A stretch of DNA of 27,708 nt from an uncultured Selenomonadales bacterium (GCA_905200615.1 CAJKLB010000031.1:1-27708), one strand, 5' to 3'; shown: positions 7,583-16,093, counted from the first letter of the stretch. Notes: generated by a model from the sequence alone, not told the origin. Numbers and translations are program-made.

Positions 7583-8632
7583 ATGGAAGAAAAAGATACC
7601 TTAAAAGAAAAAGAAAAGGCATTGCAGCTGGCGCTTACCGGCATTGAGAAGCAGTTCGGCAAGGGCTCTATCATGAAATTGGGTGACGCCGCGGCAAAAA
7701 TCAATGTACAGGTCATTCCCACAGGTTTTGTGCAGATCGATGCCGCTCTCGGCGTAGGCGGAATTCCGAAAGGAAGAATTACCGAGATTTACGGACCGGA
7801 GTCCTCCGGTAAAACCACGCTGACGCTTCATATCATAGCGCAGGCACAAAAAAACGGGGGAATCGCCGCTTTTATTGACGCAGAACATGCCTTAGATCCG
7901 GTATACGCGAAAGCGCTCGGCGTCAATATCGATGAACTGTATGTCTCTCAGCCCGATACAGGTGAACAGGCCTTAGATATTTGTGAAGCATTGGCGCGCA
8001 GCAACGCGGTGGATCTGATTGTCATTGATTCGGTTGCCGCGCTTACTCCTAAGGCCGAAATAGAAGGGGATATGGAAGCTTCTACCGTTGGCCTTCAGGC
8101 AAGACTTATGAGCCGGGCATTGAGAAAAATTACCGGAGTTGTGGGAAAATCCAATACGGCGGTTATTTTTATCAATCAATTGCGGGATAAGATAGGAGTA
8201 GTTTACGGAAATCCGGAAACCACTACCGGAGGAAAAGCACTGAAATTTTTTGCTTCGGTTCGTATTGATATCCGCAAGGGAGAGGCTTTGAAGAACGGAG
8301 CGGAACAAATCGGAAACAAGGCGAAAATTAAAATTGTAAAAAATAAGGTGGCGCCGCCTTTTAAGACAGCTGAAGTCGATATGATCTTCGGAAAAGGAAT
8401 ATCGAAGGAAAGCTCTTTGCTTGATTTTGCTATTGATACCGGAATTATTACAAAAAGCGGTTCTTGGTTTAGCTATGAGGGTGAACGAATCGGCCAAGGC
8501 AGGGATAACGCCAAGGAGTTTTTGATTACGCATCCTGAGATTATGGAACAGGTGGAAAATAAGCTCAAGGAGAGCTTAGCGTCGATGACTCCCGGAGCTG
8601 CCGGCAAGGATGACCTTGACGGAGATGATTGA
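7583..8632 (+). CDS. recA: Recombinase RecA
   Basis: 349 residues, normal length. It is a DNA-dependent ATPase for strand exchange, recombinational repair and the SOS response. Walker A GPESSGKTT is at 71-79. DAEHALDP, SQPDTGEQALDI, VIDSVAALTPKAEIEGD, INQLRDKIGV and NPETTTGGKALKF are all present in order. The acidic C-terminal tail (KDDLDGDD) is typical. The segment before Walker A reads IPTGFVQIDAALGVGG, with Phe-Val-Gln-Ile where most Firmicutes have Ser-(Ile/Leu)-x-Leu. GGAGG lies just before the ATG. With only 4 bases from cinA, I see no separate promoter or LexA operator directly upstream, so any SOS control would act further up or inside the preceding genes. Confidence 0.98.
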   Translation: MEEKDTLKEKEKALQLALTGIEKQFGKGSIMKLGDAAAKINVQVIPTGFVQIDAALGVGGIPKGRITEIYGPESSGKTTLTLHIIAQAQKNGGIAAFIDAEHALDPVYAKALGVNIDELYVSQPDTGEQALDICEALARSNAVDLIVIDSVAALTPKAEIEGDMEASTVGLQARLMSRALRKITGVVGKSNTAVIFINQLRDKIGVVYGNPETTTGGKALKFFASVRIDIRKGEALKNGAEQIGNKAKIKIVKNKVAPPFKTAEVDMIFGKGISKESSLLDFAIDTGIITKSGSWFSYEGERIGQGRDNAKEFLITHPEIMEQVENKLKESLASMTPGAAGKDDLDGDD

Positions 8633-8652
8633 TTGTATCGGAGAATGGATGA

Positions 8653-9510
8653 ATGGGAAAATTTCAAAACTGGTATAACAAAATATTTATGGGTAATCCT
8701 GATAAAAAGGATTTTACGGCAAAGGACTTACCTAAAACAAGGGTAGATCAGTACTTTGATGTAGTTAAATTGCGGTTTTCAGGTATGGTATTGGGCAATG
8801 TTTTATATATGCTTTTTGCTTTGCCGCTTATTATATTTTCGCTTTATTATTGGTTTGCGGTGGCTGAACTGAATCAAGAAGAAGCCATTCAGCAGGTTCT
8901 TATCGGAGAGAATAGTACTCTGTTATCCTATTTGCTGATTTGTGTACCTCTTTATACGATTATTGGTCCGGCAAAGGCGGGATTGTATTATTGTCTGCGT
9001 AACTGGGTATGGAATGAACGCGCGGTTATTCGGGAACATTTCTGGAAGGAATTTAAACGCAGTTTTTGGAAAGCTCTGTTTTTAAATTTAGTTAACGGAA
9101 TGATGCTCTTTGCCGGCGTATGGTGGATTACAACGTTTATGATGAATGTTGAATCGTATGCATGGATGCGTTTTGCTGCCATTGCCGTCGGTATTGTTTT
9201 GGTTATTTATTTTATGTCGTCTATTTATCATTTCCCTCAGCTTGTAACGTATCAGTTAACGATCAGACAGATTCTTAAAAACTCTTTTATTTATTTGGTA
9301 GTACAGTTTCCGCGTACTTTGGCGGCCGTACTGATCTATGTTGCAGCGGCTGTGATTTTTTATTTCTTAGGACAAATATTGCTGGTCGTTTTTCTTTTTA
9401 TGGGAATGTCTTTTATTTATCTGGGACAGATGATTTTCAGTAATTATTTGTTTGATAAGTATGTCAATCCCCCCGAGGAACGCCGTAAAGGAATGGCGCC
9501 GCTGGAGTAA
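8653..9510 (+). CDS. Multi-pass membrane protein, possibly DUF624/YesL-like
   Basis: 285 residues with about six hydrophobic segments (roughly 45-70, 95-113, 150-172, 176-198, 212-235 and 240-265). The soluble N-terminus is basic and the C-terminus reads NPPEERRKGMAPLE. The layout (a first helix with LPLIIFSLYYW, then IIGPAKAGLYYCLRNWV and a basic amphipathic stretch before the next helix) resembles the DUF624/YesL family, whose function is unknown. That match is by eye only. The gene begins 20 bases after recA and is followed within 6 bases by the methyltransferase start, so it probably belongs to the same transcript. There are no catalytic motifs. Real gene: high confidence; family: low. 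Confidence 0.75.
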   Translation: MGKFQNWYNKIFMGNPDKKDFTAKDLPKTRVDQYFDVVKLRFSGMVLGNVLYMLFALPLIIFSLYYWFAVAELNQEEAIQQVLIGENSTLLSYLLICVPLYTIIGPAKAGLYYCLRNWVWNERAVIREHFWKEFKRSFWKALFLNLVNGMMLFAGVWWITTFMMNVESYAWMRFAAIAVGIVLVIYFMSSIYHFPQLVTYQLTIRQILKNSFIYLVVQFPRTLAAVLIYVAAAVIFYFLGQILLVVFLFMGMSFIYLGQMIFSNYLFDKYVNPPEERRKGMAPLE

Positions 9511-9516
9511 GTGCTT

Positions 9517-10239
9517 ATGCAGTATGAAAAATTTGCGAAGATTTACGACGCATTGATGTATGATGCACCGTATCAAAAGTGGACGGACTTCATTAAAAAA
9601 AAGTTAGCCGGCGCGCGGGAGATTGTGGAATTGGGATGCGGTACGGGACAGGCTACTGTAGAGTTAGCAAAAACTTTCTCCGTTACCGCACTGGATCTTT
9701 CGGAAGACATGCTTCAAGTAGCTGCAGATAAGCTGCGTGCCGCCGGACGGCCTGTAAAACTGGTTCATGGGGATATGGGGGCTTTTTCTCTGCATAAACC
9801 GGCAGATGCGGCTGTTTGCATTTGTGACGGCGTCAATTGTCTTTTAACACCCGAAAAGGTAAAAAGCGCGTTTGAAAATATTCATAAGAATATCCGATCC
9901 GGAGGAATGTTTATCTTTGACATCAGCAGCGAATTTAAGCTGACATCTATGGATGGCCAGCTGTATTGCGAAGACGCGGATGATATTACTTATATTTGGC
10001 GGAATCGTTTTGATCATAATACGCGTTTGCTGACTATGGATATTGCTTTTTTTGTTGCGCAGGATGAAACACATTATCAGCGGTTTGATGAGGAGCACAT
10101 TCAGCGGGCACACAAACAAGAGGAAATTATTCTTTGGCTCAAGCAGGCAGGATTTGAAGTGCTGTCTGTTACCGACGATTATACGGAAAAAGAAAATACA
10201 AAAACAAGCATGCGTATCACTTTTTGTGCCCGCGCATGA
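9517..10239 (+). CDS. Class I SAM-dependent methyltransferase
   Basis: 240 residues. It has a Rossmann-type methyltransferase fold with motif I VELGCGTGQATVEL (about 37-50), a motif II acidic residue in ALDLSEDML, and motif III-like VHGDMGAF. The N-terminal MQYEKFAKIYDALM is typical of the YqeM-like/methyltransferase-25 group often linked to Firmicutes housekeeping genes. The frame also permits a GTG at 511 within the 9 kb line (base 9511), but the ATG at 9517 is better placed, 10 bases after GGAG. The substrate cannot be predicted. hslO follows after 24 bases with its own ribosome site. Confidence 0.88.
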   Translation: MQYEKFAKIYDALMYDAPYQKWTDFIKKKLAGAREIVELGCGTGQATVELAKTFSVTALDLSEDMLQVAADKLRAAGRPVKLVHGDMGAFSLHKPADAAVCICDGVNCLLTPEKVKSAFENIHKNIRSGGMFIFDISSEFKLTSMDGQLYCEDADDITYIWRNRFDHNTRLLTMDIAFFVAQDETHYQRFDEEHIQRAHKQEEIILWLKQAGFEVLSVTDDYTEKENTKTSMRITFCARA

Positions 10240-10263
10240 AAAAAAGTTTGAGGGGAACACTAT

Positions 10264-11127
10264 ATGGAAGATCAAATACTTCACGCTATGGTTTGTGACG
10301 GACAGGCGGCGCTTTTGATGATTCACTCTTCTTCAGCGGCCTTGGAGGCTAAAACACTTTTAAAGCTCAATGACGGAGTTTCTATGGCCTTGGGACGGCT
10401 GCTCAGCGCCGGAGCGTTGCTCGCACAGAGAAATAAAAGTGAATCGGAAAAGCTGACGCTGATTATAGATGGCGGAGGACCGGCAGGAAAATTATTGGTT
10501 ACAGCGGATAATAGGGGAAATGTGAAGGGCTGTGCGGATCATCCCGACGCCTGTGTGCCGACTGGCAAAATTCAGCTTCCTGCGTTGGTGGGAAAAAGCG
10601 GCCAGCTCACGGTAATACGGGATAATCCTGTGGGAGAACCGTATGTGGGAATTTGTAATATTGTTGCAGGAGATATAAATCGGGATTTTGCTGCATATCT
10701 TGTAACAAGCGAGCAGCAGCCCGCCGCGGTGGCGCTTGATTGCGGATATGAGAACGGAAAATTTACCTGCGGCGGTATTTTGGTATTGCCGATGCCCGGG
10801 TGCGATTTAGCGGTACTGGATCAGATAGAACAAAAAATTCATGCGGCTGAGGACCTTTTACATAGGCTGAATTATCATCTTTCTTTGGAAGAGATGGCGT
10901 TTGACATGTTTTGGGATGTAGGGGTCAAACCTTTGGAAACGGTTCCGCTACGGTATTTTTGCGATTGTTCAAAGGAGCGTTTTGAGCAAGCCCTTATATC
11001 GCTTGGAAAGAACGAGCTGCTTTCACTTGCTTATGAAGATGCTGATACGGAAATATGCTGTCGTTTTTGCGGAAAAAAGTATGTATTCAGCCGTGATGCG
11101 TTAAAAGAATTGGCTAAGGAATTATGA
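10264..11127 (+). CDS. hslO: Redox-regulated chaperone Hsp33
   Basis: 287 residues, normal length. It is a cytosolic holdase activated by oxidation of a zinc-bound cysteine switch. The C-terminal switch is intact: C233-x-C235 (YFCDCSKERF) and C266-x-x-C269 (CCRFCGKKY). An extra cysteine, C265, lies directly before the second pair. The N-terminal domain has the family stretches ALGRLLSAGALLA and LIIDGGGPAGKLLVTAD. The start follows GAGGGG. The downstream TPR gene begins one base after the stop, which argues for cotranscription. Confidence 0.96.
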   Translation: MEDQILHAMVCDGQAALLMIHSSSAALEAKTLLKLNDGVSMALGRLLSAGALLAQRNKSESEKLTLIIDGGGPAGKLLVTADNRGNVKGCADHPDACVPTGKIQLPALVGKSGQLTVIRDNPVGEPYVGICNIVAGDINRDFAAYLVTSEQQPAAVALDCGYENGKFTCGGILVLPMPGCDLAVLDQIEQKIHAAEDLLHRLNYHLSLEEMAFDMFWDVGVKPLETVPLRYFCDCSKERFEQALISLGKNELLSLAYEDADTEICCRFCGKKYVFSRDALKELAKEL

Positions 11128-11128
11128 T

Positions 11129-12436
11129 ATGGCGAGTATTGCAAAAGGATTAAATAAGCGGGGACATAAAGAGCTTTACAACGGTCAGTATACAAAAGCC
11201 GTTGAGCTTTTTTTTCGGGCTGTGATTGTGGAACCGGATAATTTGGATTATATTATGGATCTGATTTACGGTCTGAATCAAAATGCGGATTATACAAGGG
11301 CACTGGAGTATTGCTATGCGTTGCTGGGAATGGAAAAACCGCAGGAGTTTGATATGGCGACGCTTTATTTTTTTACGGCGGAAGCGTTCGGGGGAATCGG
11401 AAGCGCGGAGTGCTGCGCACAGATGCTGGAGCGGTGTTTAGCGGAGGCCCCGGATGGGACGGCTTCTCATGACGCTGCGGCTTTTTTGGCGGATTTAAAG
11501 GAGCGATATACTTTAGAAAAATATGATCCCTCTACCAATGAGGTCAGTATGGGAATGATCAACGGCATGTCCGAAGCGCCTTTTGTTAATTATGAAACAG
11601 CCGAGTGCGCGGGCGAGGCTACCTCTTTGGCGGAAGAGGGAAGAATTCAGGAAGCAATACAGCGTTTAGAAAAAGAGTTTGATGAGGGAAATTTTACTGT
11701 TACACTTTTAGGCTTCGGAATTATGCTGGGAAGTCAAATAAAGGATTATGCTTATATGCTTCAATGCGCGGAACGGTTTAAATTTATTGAAGATTATACA
11801 ATTTACGAACTGCGCGCGCTGGCGTATAATATGAGTGTACTGAAAAAAGATGATCTTGCGTATATTCTCTATCGGGAACTGTATGCGCAGGAAAGCGGCG
11901 AAAAAGAAATTGCTTTCGGCTTCGCCGTAGCCTGCGAGCGTATGGGAGAAACCGATCATGCCAGGGAAATCGCCCAGCAATTGGCGGCAACGGAAGGCAA
12001 TATGGGGGTTGCGACATATTATATCGGTGAAATAGGCAGAAAGGTTCATTCATATCTGTATCGTTATGAAGGAGAAGCGGTAAAAATAATAACGGATAGC
12101 TATCGTGCGGAAAATCTTGAAAGTTTCTATTCTGATCCTAAAAAGATCGTTGAGGCGTCGGATTTTATGATCTATGCGCCGCCGGAAGAAATTAAAAAAT
12201 TTTTCAGTATTGCCGATGATAAAAATCCGTTAATGGAATTAGAACTCAGGCGGCTTGCAATTAACCGTAACGCCAGCCTGTTTGTGCGCGCGCAGGCGGC
12301 AAAAATTCTGTATCAGGCGGAAAAAATGCTGTACTTTAATACCGGAACGGATATTGTAGTATTTACGGAAGAGCTTCACGCCGTACTTGAAAAATTTTTA
12401 GAAAAGGAAATGCAGGAAAATGAAAAAACTGATTGA
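11129..12436 (+). CDS. Tetratricopeptide-repeat protein of unknown function
   Basis: 435 residues, no signal peptide and no membrane segment. The first about 110 residues read as TPR-type helix pairs: GHKELYNGQYTKAVELFFRA, then YTRALEYCYALLGME. Further helical repeats run to about residue 290. The C-terminal third (about 300-425) is helical but does not match a repeat I can name. It begins one base after hslO, with AAGGA before the ATG, and its end overlaps the next gene by 17 bases. It is probably a cytosolic scaffold or adaptor; no enzyme motif is visible. The tight packing with the following gene suggests the two products work together. Confidence 0.8.
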   Translation: MASIAKGLNKRGHKELYNGQYTKAVELFFRAVIVEPDNLDYIMDLIYGLNQNADYTRALEYCYALLGMEKPQEFDMATLYFFTAEAFGGIGSAECCAQMLERCLAEAPDGTASHDAAAFLADLKERYTLEKYDPSTNEVSMGMINGMSEAPFVNYETAECAGEATSLAEEGRIQEAIQRLEKEFDEGNFTVTLLGFGIMLGSQIKDYAYMLQCAERFKFIEDYTIYELRALAYNMSVLKKDDLAYILYRELYAQESGEKEIAFGFAVACERMGETDHAREIAQQLAATEGNMGVATYYIGEIGRKVHSYLYRYEGEAVKIITDSYRAENLESFYSDPKKIVEASDFMIYAPPEEIKKFFSIADDKNPLMELELRRLAINRNASLFVRAQAAKILYQAEKMLYFNTGTDIVVFTEELHAVLEKFLEKEMQENEKTD

Positions 12437-13223
12437 TTTTGATCGTCAATTTAATGAGTATATGGATTCTTGGGCGGAAGAAATGCTGCAGCAGGGAAAA
12501 AAACCGGAAGAAATTGAGGAGCTGATTCCACAGACTTATGCCGCTTGGATGGAAAAGGAAGCGGCTTATTTTGAAGGCATGAAGCAAGAAGAGCTGATTG
12601 CTATGCTGGGAGCATATTTGGATGAGGATATAGCCGTTCCCGATGCGCTCAGCAACAAGATTGCGGATCTTCCTGAGTGCCAGCAGGCGGTATATTCGCT
12701 GTTTCAGCAGGAAGACAGAGCGGATAGTGACAGAGTTTTTTTGATGAATCTTTTATCGGATATGAATTCTTTGCTTCCGGTATATGATTATATTCGTATG
12801 ATTTGTAAAAATGAGAATCCTGAACTTGCTGACGCGGCGGCTGAAGCTTTAAAATATATGGGAATAAACGCTTCACAGGCTGTTTTTGAGGCATATGAAA
12901 GTCAAGAAGAAACGGAAACCAAAGAACGGCTGATGTATGTTTTGGTTTATTGCGAACCGGTACGGGAGAATTTAGCGGAAGAATTGATACAATTGATGGC
13001 ACAAACCCAAAACAAGGCTATGGTTGCCGGATTTATGGCCGCTTATGGCGATGAGCGCTGTCTATCGGCTTTGTATCAAGCAGAAAAGGCAAAGGACATT
13101 GCGTATATTGATTATGTGGAAATCTGTGACGCGATAGAAGCCTTAGGCGGTGAAACGGCGAGGGATCGTGAGTTTAACGGCGACGAATACTATGAGATGA
13201 TACATAGCGGCGGATTGGAATAA
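12420..13223 (+). CDS. Acidic alpha-helical (HEAT-like) protein of unknown function
   Basis: 267 residues, strongly acidic and apparently all helical. Residues about 100-240 show repeated helix pairs of HEAT type: NPELADAAAEALKYMG, TKERLMYVLVYCEP and NKAMVAGFMAAYGDERC. The C-terminal end (GDEYYEMIHSGG) is conserved-looking but unknown to me. The start ATG lies inside the last codons of the TPR gene (17-base overlap, different frame), with AGGAAATG upstream, so translation is probably coupled. There are no catalytic motifs, signal peptide or membrane segment. It is likely a protein-binding partner of the TPR protein (inference from gene order). Confidence 0.72.
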   Translation: MKKLIDFDRQFNEYMDSWAEEMLQQGKKPEEIEELIPQTYAAWMEKEAAYFEGMKQEELIAMLGAYLDEDIAVPDALSNKIADLPECQQAVYSLFQQEDRADSDRVFLMNLLSDMNSLLPVYDYIRMICKNENPELADAAAEALKYMGINASQAVFEAYESQEETETKERLMYVLVYCEPVRENLAEELIQLMAQTQNKAMVAGFMAAYGDERCLSALYQAEKAKDIAYIDYVEICDAIEALGGETARDREFNGDEYYEMIHSGGLE

Positions 13224-13404
13224 AAAAAGAATAAAGAATAGTGTCTTTGCGTACGGAAAGGACAGGTTTTCATATTTGGTTGCTTTTCCGTGACAGAACT
13301 AAATAAAAATTTTGTAAGAGTCGCTTTATTAAGGAATATGAAAAGATGAGGGATCCTCTGAAATTACAAGAGATTTTTTATAAAGAAAAAGGAAAGGCGG
13401 ATGC
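13224..13404. other. Intergenic region with a small hairpin
   Basis: 181 bases between the helical-repeat gene and the THUMP methyltransferase. A 7-bp inverted repeat, ACGGAAA (13253-13259) with TTTCCGT (13285-13291), has a 25-base loop and no T tract directly after it, so it is not a clear terminator. A short CTCT/AGAG hairpin followed by T residues lies near 13356-13380. I see no recognised riboswitch. Confidence 0.3.
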
Positions 13405-14523
13405 ATGAGATTTTTTGCAACCACTCCGTTTGCTATGGAAAAACCGGTATGCCGAGAGTTTGAGCGTTTGGAAATCCCGTATACAGACATAAGTGAGGGA
13501 AGAGTTTATTTTAACGGCGACGTTTCGGTACTTGCCAAGGCTTGTGTCAATTTGCGCAGTGCGGATCGTATTTTTTTAGAATTGGCCTTTTTCCGGGCTC
13601 AAAGTTTTGATGAATTGTTTGATAATATTCTAAAAATAGAATGGGCGGATATTCTATCTGTTAGGGGAAAATTTCAGGTAAGCGCCAAATGTGCCCGTTC
13701 AAAACTTATGAGTGTGCCGGATGTGCAGCGTATAGCGAAACTTGCGATTATAAAGGCCATGCAAAGACGCATAAAAAAGGTGCGATTTCCCGAAGATGGT
13801 GAGGCCTATCCAATTCATGTCCATATCAACCGTGACAGGGTTACCGTAGCACTGGATTGCTGTGGAGAGAGTCTTCATAAACGCGGATATCGTGTCAAGA
13901 CGGCACCCGCGCCTCTACGAGAGACTTTTGCGGCAGGACTTCTGAATTTGATTGGATATTACGGTAAAAAGCAAATATTTTTGGATCCTTTCTGCGGTTC
14001 GGGAACTTTGGCGATAGAAGCGGCTATGATCGCCCTGAATATTGCCCCGGGAATGCACCGGAATTTTATTTGTGAAAATTTTAAAAATTTTGATAATGCG
14101 GTGTTTGAAATTGCCAGACGACAGGCGAAAGATGCGGTGCAGGAAGCATCCGTACAAATATTTGCTTCTGATATTTCACAAGAGATGACAGAATTAACAC
14201 GTTTTCACGCTGTTCGCGCAGGCGTGGAGCAATATATTACACTAAAGACTTGTGCGGCGGCGGAATGCCGGCTCCCGGCGCCCTGCGGAACTATTTTGAC
14301 CAATCCTCCATATGGGCAGAGGCTGGGCGACGAAAAAGAAATGAAAGAGGTAAACAAACAGTTAGAAGTACTCTTAGAGCGCTTTAGCGGATGGAACAGG
14401 CATATACTCAGCGGTGATAAAAATTTTGAGCAAAATCTCAAAAAAAGGGCGAATAAGATAAGACGTTTTTATAACGGAAACATTGAATGTAACCTATATT
14501 CTTATTTTGCGCAAAATAAATAA
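13405..14523 (+). CDS. THUMP-domain N2-guanine rRNA methyltransferase (RlmL/YpsC-type)
   Basis: 372 residues, matching the shorter YpsC-like proteins rather than the fused two-domain RlmKL of E. coli. The N-terminal ferredoxin-like and THUMP region spans about 1-155 (ILSVRGKFQVSAKCARSKL; HVHINRDRVTVALD). The Rossmann methyltransferase domain follows, with motif I LDPFCGSGTLAIEAA (about 193-207) and motif IV NPPYG at 300-304, typical of exocyclic-amine methylation of guanine in RNA. The predicted target is 23S rRNA m2G, by family only. AAAGGAAAGG precedes the ATG. It ends 8 bases before the -35 of the tRNA promoter. Confidence 0.93.
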   Translation: MRFFATTPFAMEKPVCREFERLEIPYTDISEGRVYFNGDVSVLAKACVNLRSADRIFLELAFFRAQSFDELFDNILKIEWADILSVRGKFQVSAKCARSKLMSVPDVQRIAKLAIIKAMQRRIKKVRFPEDGEAYPIHVHINRDRVTVALDCCGESLHKRGYRVKTAPAPLRETFAAGLLNLIGYYGKKQIFLDPFCGSGTLAIEAAMIALNIAPGMHRNFICENFKNFDNAVFEIARRQAKDAVQEASVQIFASDISQEMTELTRFHAVRAGVEQYITLKTCAAAECRLPAPCGTILTNPPYGQRLGDEKEMKEVNKQLEVLLERFSGWNRHILSGDKNFEQNLKKRANKIRRFYNGNIECNLYSYFAQNK

Positions 14524-14531
14524 AAAAGTGG

Positions 14532-14560
14532 TTGACAAGTATATATCTTTTAGGTATAAT
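14532..14560 (+). promoter_or_regulatory. Consensus sigma-A promoter of the tRNA operon
   Basis: TTGACA (14532-14537), a 17-base spacer and TATAAT (14555-14560): a perfect match at both boxes and in spacing. Expected transcription start is near 14567, leaving a leader of about 86 bases before the first tRNA. Confidence 0.92.
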
Positions 14561-14652
14561 TACAAAGCAATCGAAAATCGTTCTGCCGCATAAGAGCAAT
14601 AGCATTGATAAAAATGCAGTTGTTAGGCTGAACATTGAGTTGTTTGCTTTAT

Positions 14653-14727
14653 GGCGCCTTGGTCAAGCGGTTAAGACATCGCCCTTTCACGGCGGTAACA
14701 GGGGTTCAATTCCCCTAGGCGTCACCA
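14653..14727 (+). tRNA. tRNA-Glu (anticodon TTC)
   Basis: Cloverleaf with acceptor GGCGCCT / AGGCGTC (one G-T pair), anticodon stem TCGCC / GGCGG and loop CTTTCAC, T-loop GGTTCAATTCC, and an encoded CCA end. First gene of the operon. Confidence 0.95.
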
Positions 14728-14732
14728 AAATT

Positions 14733-14809
14733 GGGCTTTTAGCTCAGTAGGTCAGAGCGGTCGGCTCATAACCGATTGGTCCGGGGTTCGAGTCCCTGAA
14801 GGCCCACCA
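14733..14809 (+). tRNA. tRNA-Met (anticodon CAT), elongator type likely
   Basis: Acceptor GGGCTTT / AAGGCCC, anticodon stem GTCGG / CCGAT with loop CTCATAA, T-loop GGTTCGAGTCC, and an encoded CCA. A CAT anticodon may also mark the isoleucine tRNA whose C34 becomes lysidine; the tilS gene that makes this change is in the same window. Initiator features (three G-C pairs at the base of the anticodon stem) are absent. Confidence 0.85.
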
Positions 14810-14832
14810 GATGCAAACAGCTCAATCCTTAA

Positions 14833-14908
<76 letters not shown>

Positions 14909-14914
14909 TCAAGT

Positions 14915-14990
14915 GCTGGTGTAGCTCAATCGGTAGAGCAGCTGATTTGTAATCAGCAGGTTGCGGGTTCGAGTCCCATCACCAGCTCCA
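14915..14990 (+). tRNA. tRNA-Thr (anticodon TGT)
   Basis: Acceptor GCTGGTG / CACCAGC, anticodon stem GCTGA / TCAGC with loop TTTGTAA, T-loop GGTTCGAGTCC, discriminator T, and an encoded CCA. Confidence 0.95.
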
Positions 14991-15006
14991 ATATCATTTA
15001 TATTAT

Positions 15007-15091
<85 letters not shown>

Positions 15092-15100
15092 TACAACAAA

Positions 15101-15131
15101 AAAACCTCGATGAAATCGGGGTTTTTATTTT
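15101..15131 (+). terminator. Rho-independent terminator of the tRNA operon
   Basis: 10-bp stem AAACCTCGAT / ATCGGGGTTT (one G-T pair) with loop GAA, followed by TTATTTTTT. Confidence 0.9.
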
Positions 15132-15169
15132 TTGTGCATGAATTTTGCACAAATTAACACCTGGAAATG

Positions 15170-15708
15170 TTAAATATTTTCTAAAATTTTAAGTGCCCGT
15201 TCCTCTTCACACGGGTATAAATGCGCATAAGTTGACCATGTAATTCCTCCTAACCGGCGCGCAATCTCCTGAATGTTGGTCTTCTCATTTATTAGCAGCG
15301 TTGCGTGAGTATGGCGGAAATCATGGACGCGTATATGCGGCAGCATTAGCAAATTTTATATTTGCGTTTGTGCCGGTATCTGAAAGGCATTTGATGCCGT
15401 CACAGACCCGGAAATCGTCCGAAAAAGTCCTTTCTTGCATTTGCCTTTTCTTGTGTTGGGCAAGGATATCTAAAAACTGCTTTGGCGCCTGCAAATCTCT
15501 ATACGACGATTTGTTTTTAGGCGGCGTTTGCACAACGGGCTTTCCCTTGGATTTTTGGTTCACGCGCCGGCTCACATAGCTGATGTTATTTTCAATATCA
15601 GACCATTTCAGCGCGTTGATTTCGCCCTTGCACATATCGGTGTAAAATGCTATATTGAAAAATACATAGTATCCATTTATAAGACTGAAAAAATGAGCAA
15701 AAGGTTGG
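15170..15708 (-). pseudogene. Broken tyrosine recombinase (phage/ICE-type integrase), catalytic domain only
   Basis: Two minus-strand frames together give the catalytic domain of a Clostridial site-specific integrase. The first part (about 15708 down to 15340) reads FFNIAFYTDMCKGEINAL, then SKGKPVVQTPPKNKSSYRDL and FSDDFRVCDGIKCL. The frame then shifts near 15345 and continues as LPHIRVHDFRHTHATLL, IQEIARRLGGITW and STYAHLYP to a TAA at 15170-15172. The N-terminal DNA-binding and core-binding domains are missing; an in-frame stop lies upstream. Damage at the active site: the TGMRKGE-type motif reads TDMCKGE, so the first catalytic Arg is Cys, and the usual LGH...I.TTW segment is shortened to LGGITW, which removes a catalytic His. 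The HDFRHTH box and the tyrosine region (STYAH) remain. This is the fossil of a mobile element beside a tRNA operon. Confidence 0.9.
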
Positions 15709-16037
15709 GATTATTTTTCATTATATCATAAAAATTTAAGAAACATCTAACACAAAAATCTGTAATGAAAGACTCTTGATGAATTTGTTTGGCTTGTTGC
15801 CTTTAAAGAAAATAGACGCCTGTTTTGTTAACAAATAAAAATAAGTTAGAACGTAACCGGTTACTGTTTTTATAGATCATTTTTTTTATAGTTTGGGAAA
15901 GCTTTGTTCTAAGCCGGTTTTCAAAAAAATTAAAGGGCGTCAGAATTATCAAATTTAAGAGCTAAACTTCCGTGTTGTATTTTCTTTTTAAGGTTAAGAA
16001 AAATTTTAAGTTAATCAAAAAATGATTAAATTTATTG
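15709..16037. other. AT-rich non-coding remnant between integrase fossil and XRE gene
   Basis: Stops occur in all frames and no ORF has a ribosome site. This is where the integrase N-terminal part or an excision gene would be expected, but nothing recognisable remains. It contains the 12-base palindrome at 15853-15864. Confidence 0.5.
15853..15864. promoter_or_regulatory. Perfect 12-base palindrome, possible operator
   Basis: GTAACCGGTTAC is a perfect inverted repeat in an otherwise AT-rich stretch, about 240 bases before the XRE gene. Such symmetry is typical of sites for dimeric regulators. The link to the neighbouring XRE protein is only by position. Confidence 0.3.
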
Positions 16038-16066
16038 TTGGCTTTTTGTTAATTGCGTGGTATTCT
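16038..16066 (+). promoter_or_regulatory. Candidate promoter of the XRE gene
   Basis: TTGGCT (16038-16043), a 17-base spacer and TATTCT (16061-16066), each box matching the sigma-A consensus in four of six positions. It lies 28 bases before the ATG at 16094. Confidence 0.4.
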
Positions 16067-16093
16067 ATATTTATAAACGAAAGGAGATGTGCT

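Noticed and set aside
7973..8533. 186-codon minus-strand ORF inside recA
   Set aside because: Antisense shadow of recA; the recA motifs on the plus strand are complete.
14532..14750. 72-codon ORF starting at the tRNA promoter
   Set aside because: It overlaps the promoter boxes and tRNA-Glu and has no ribosome site.
16022..16093. Upstream ATG extension of the XRE gene
   Set aside because: It would put a hydrophobic stretch in front of the HTH and overlap the likely promoter; the ATG at 16094 has a perfect AAAGGAG.
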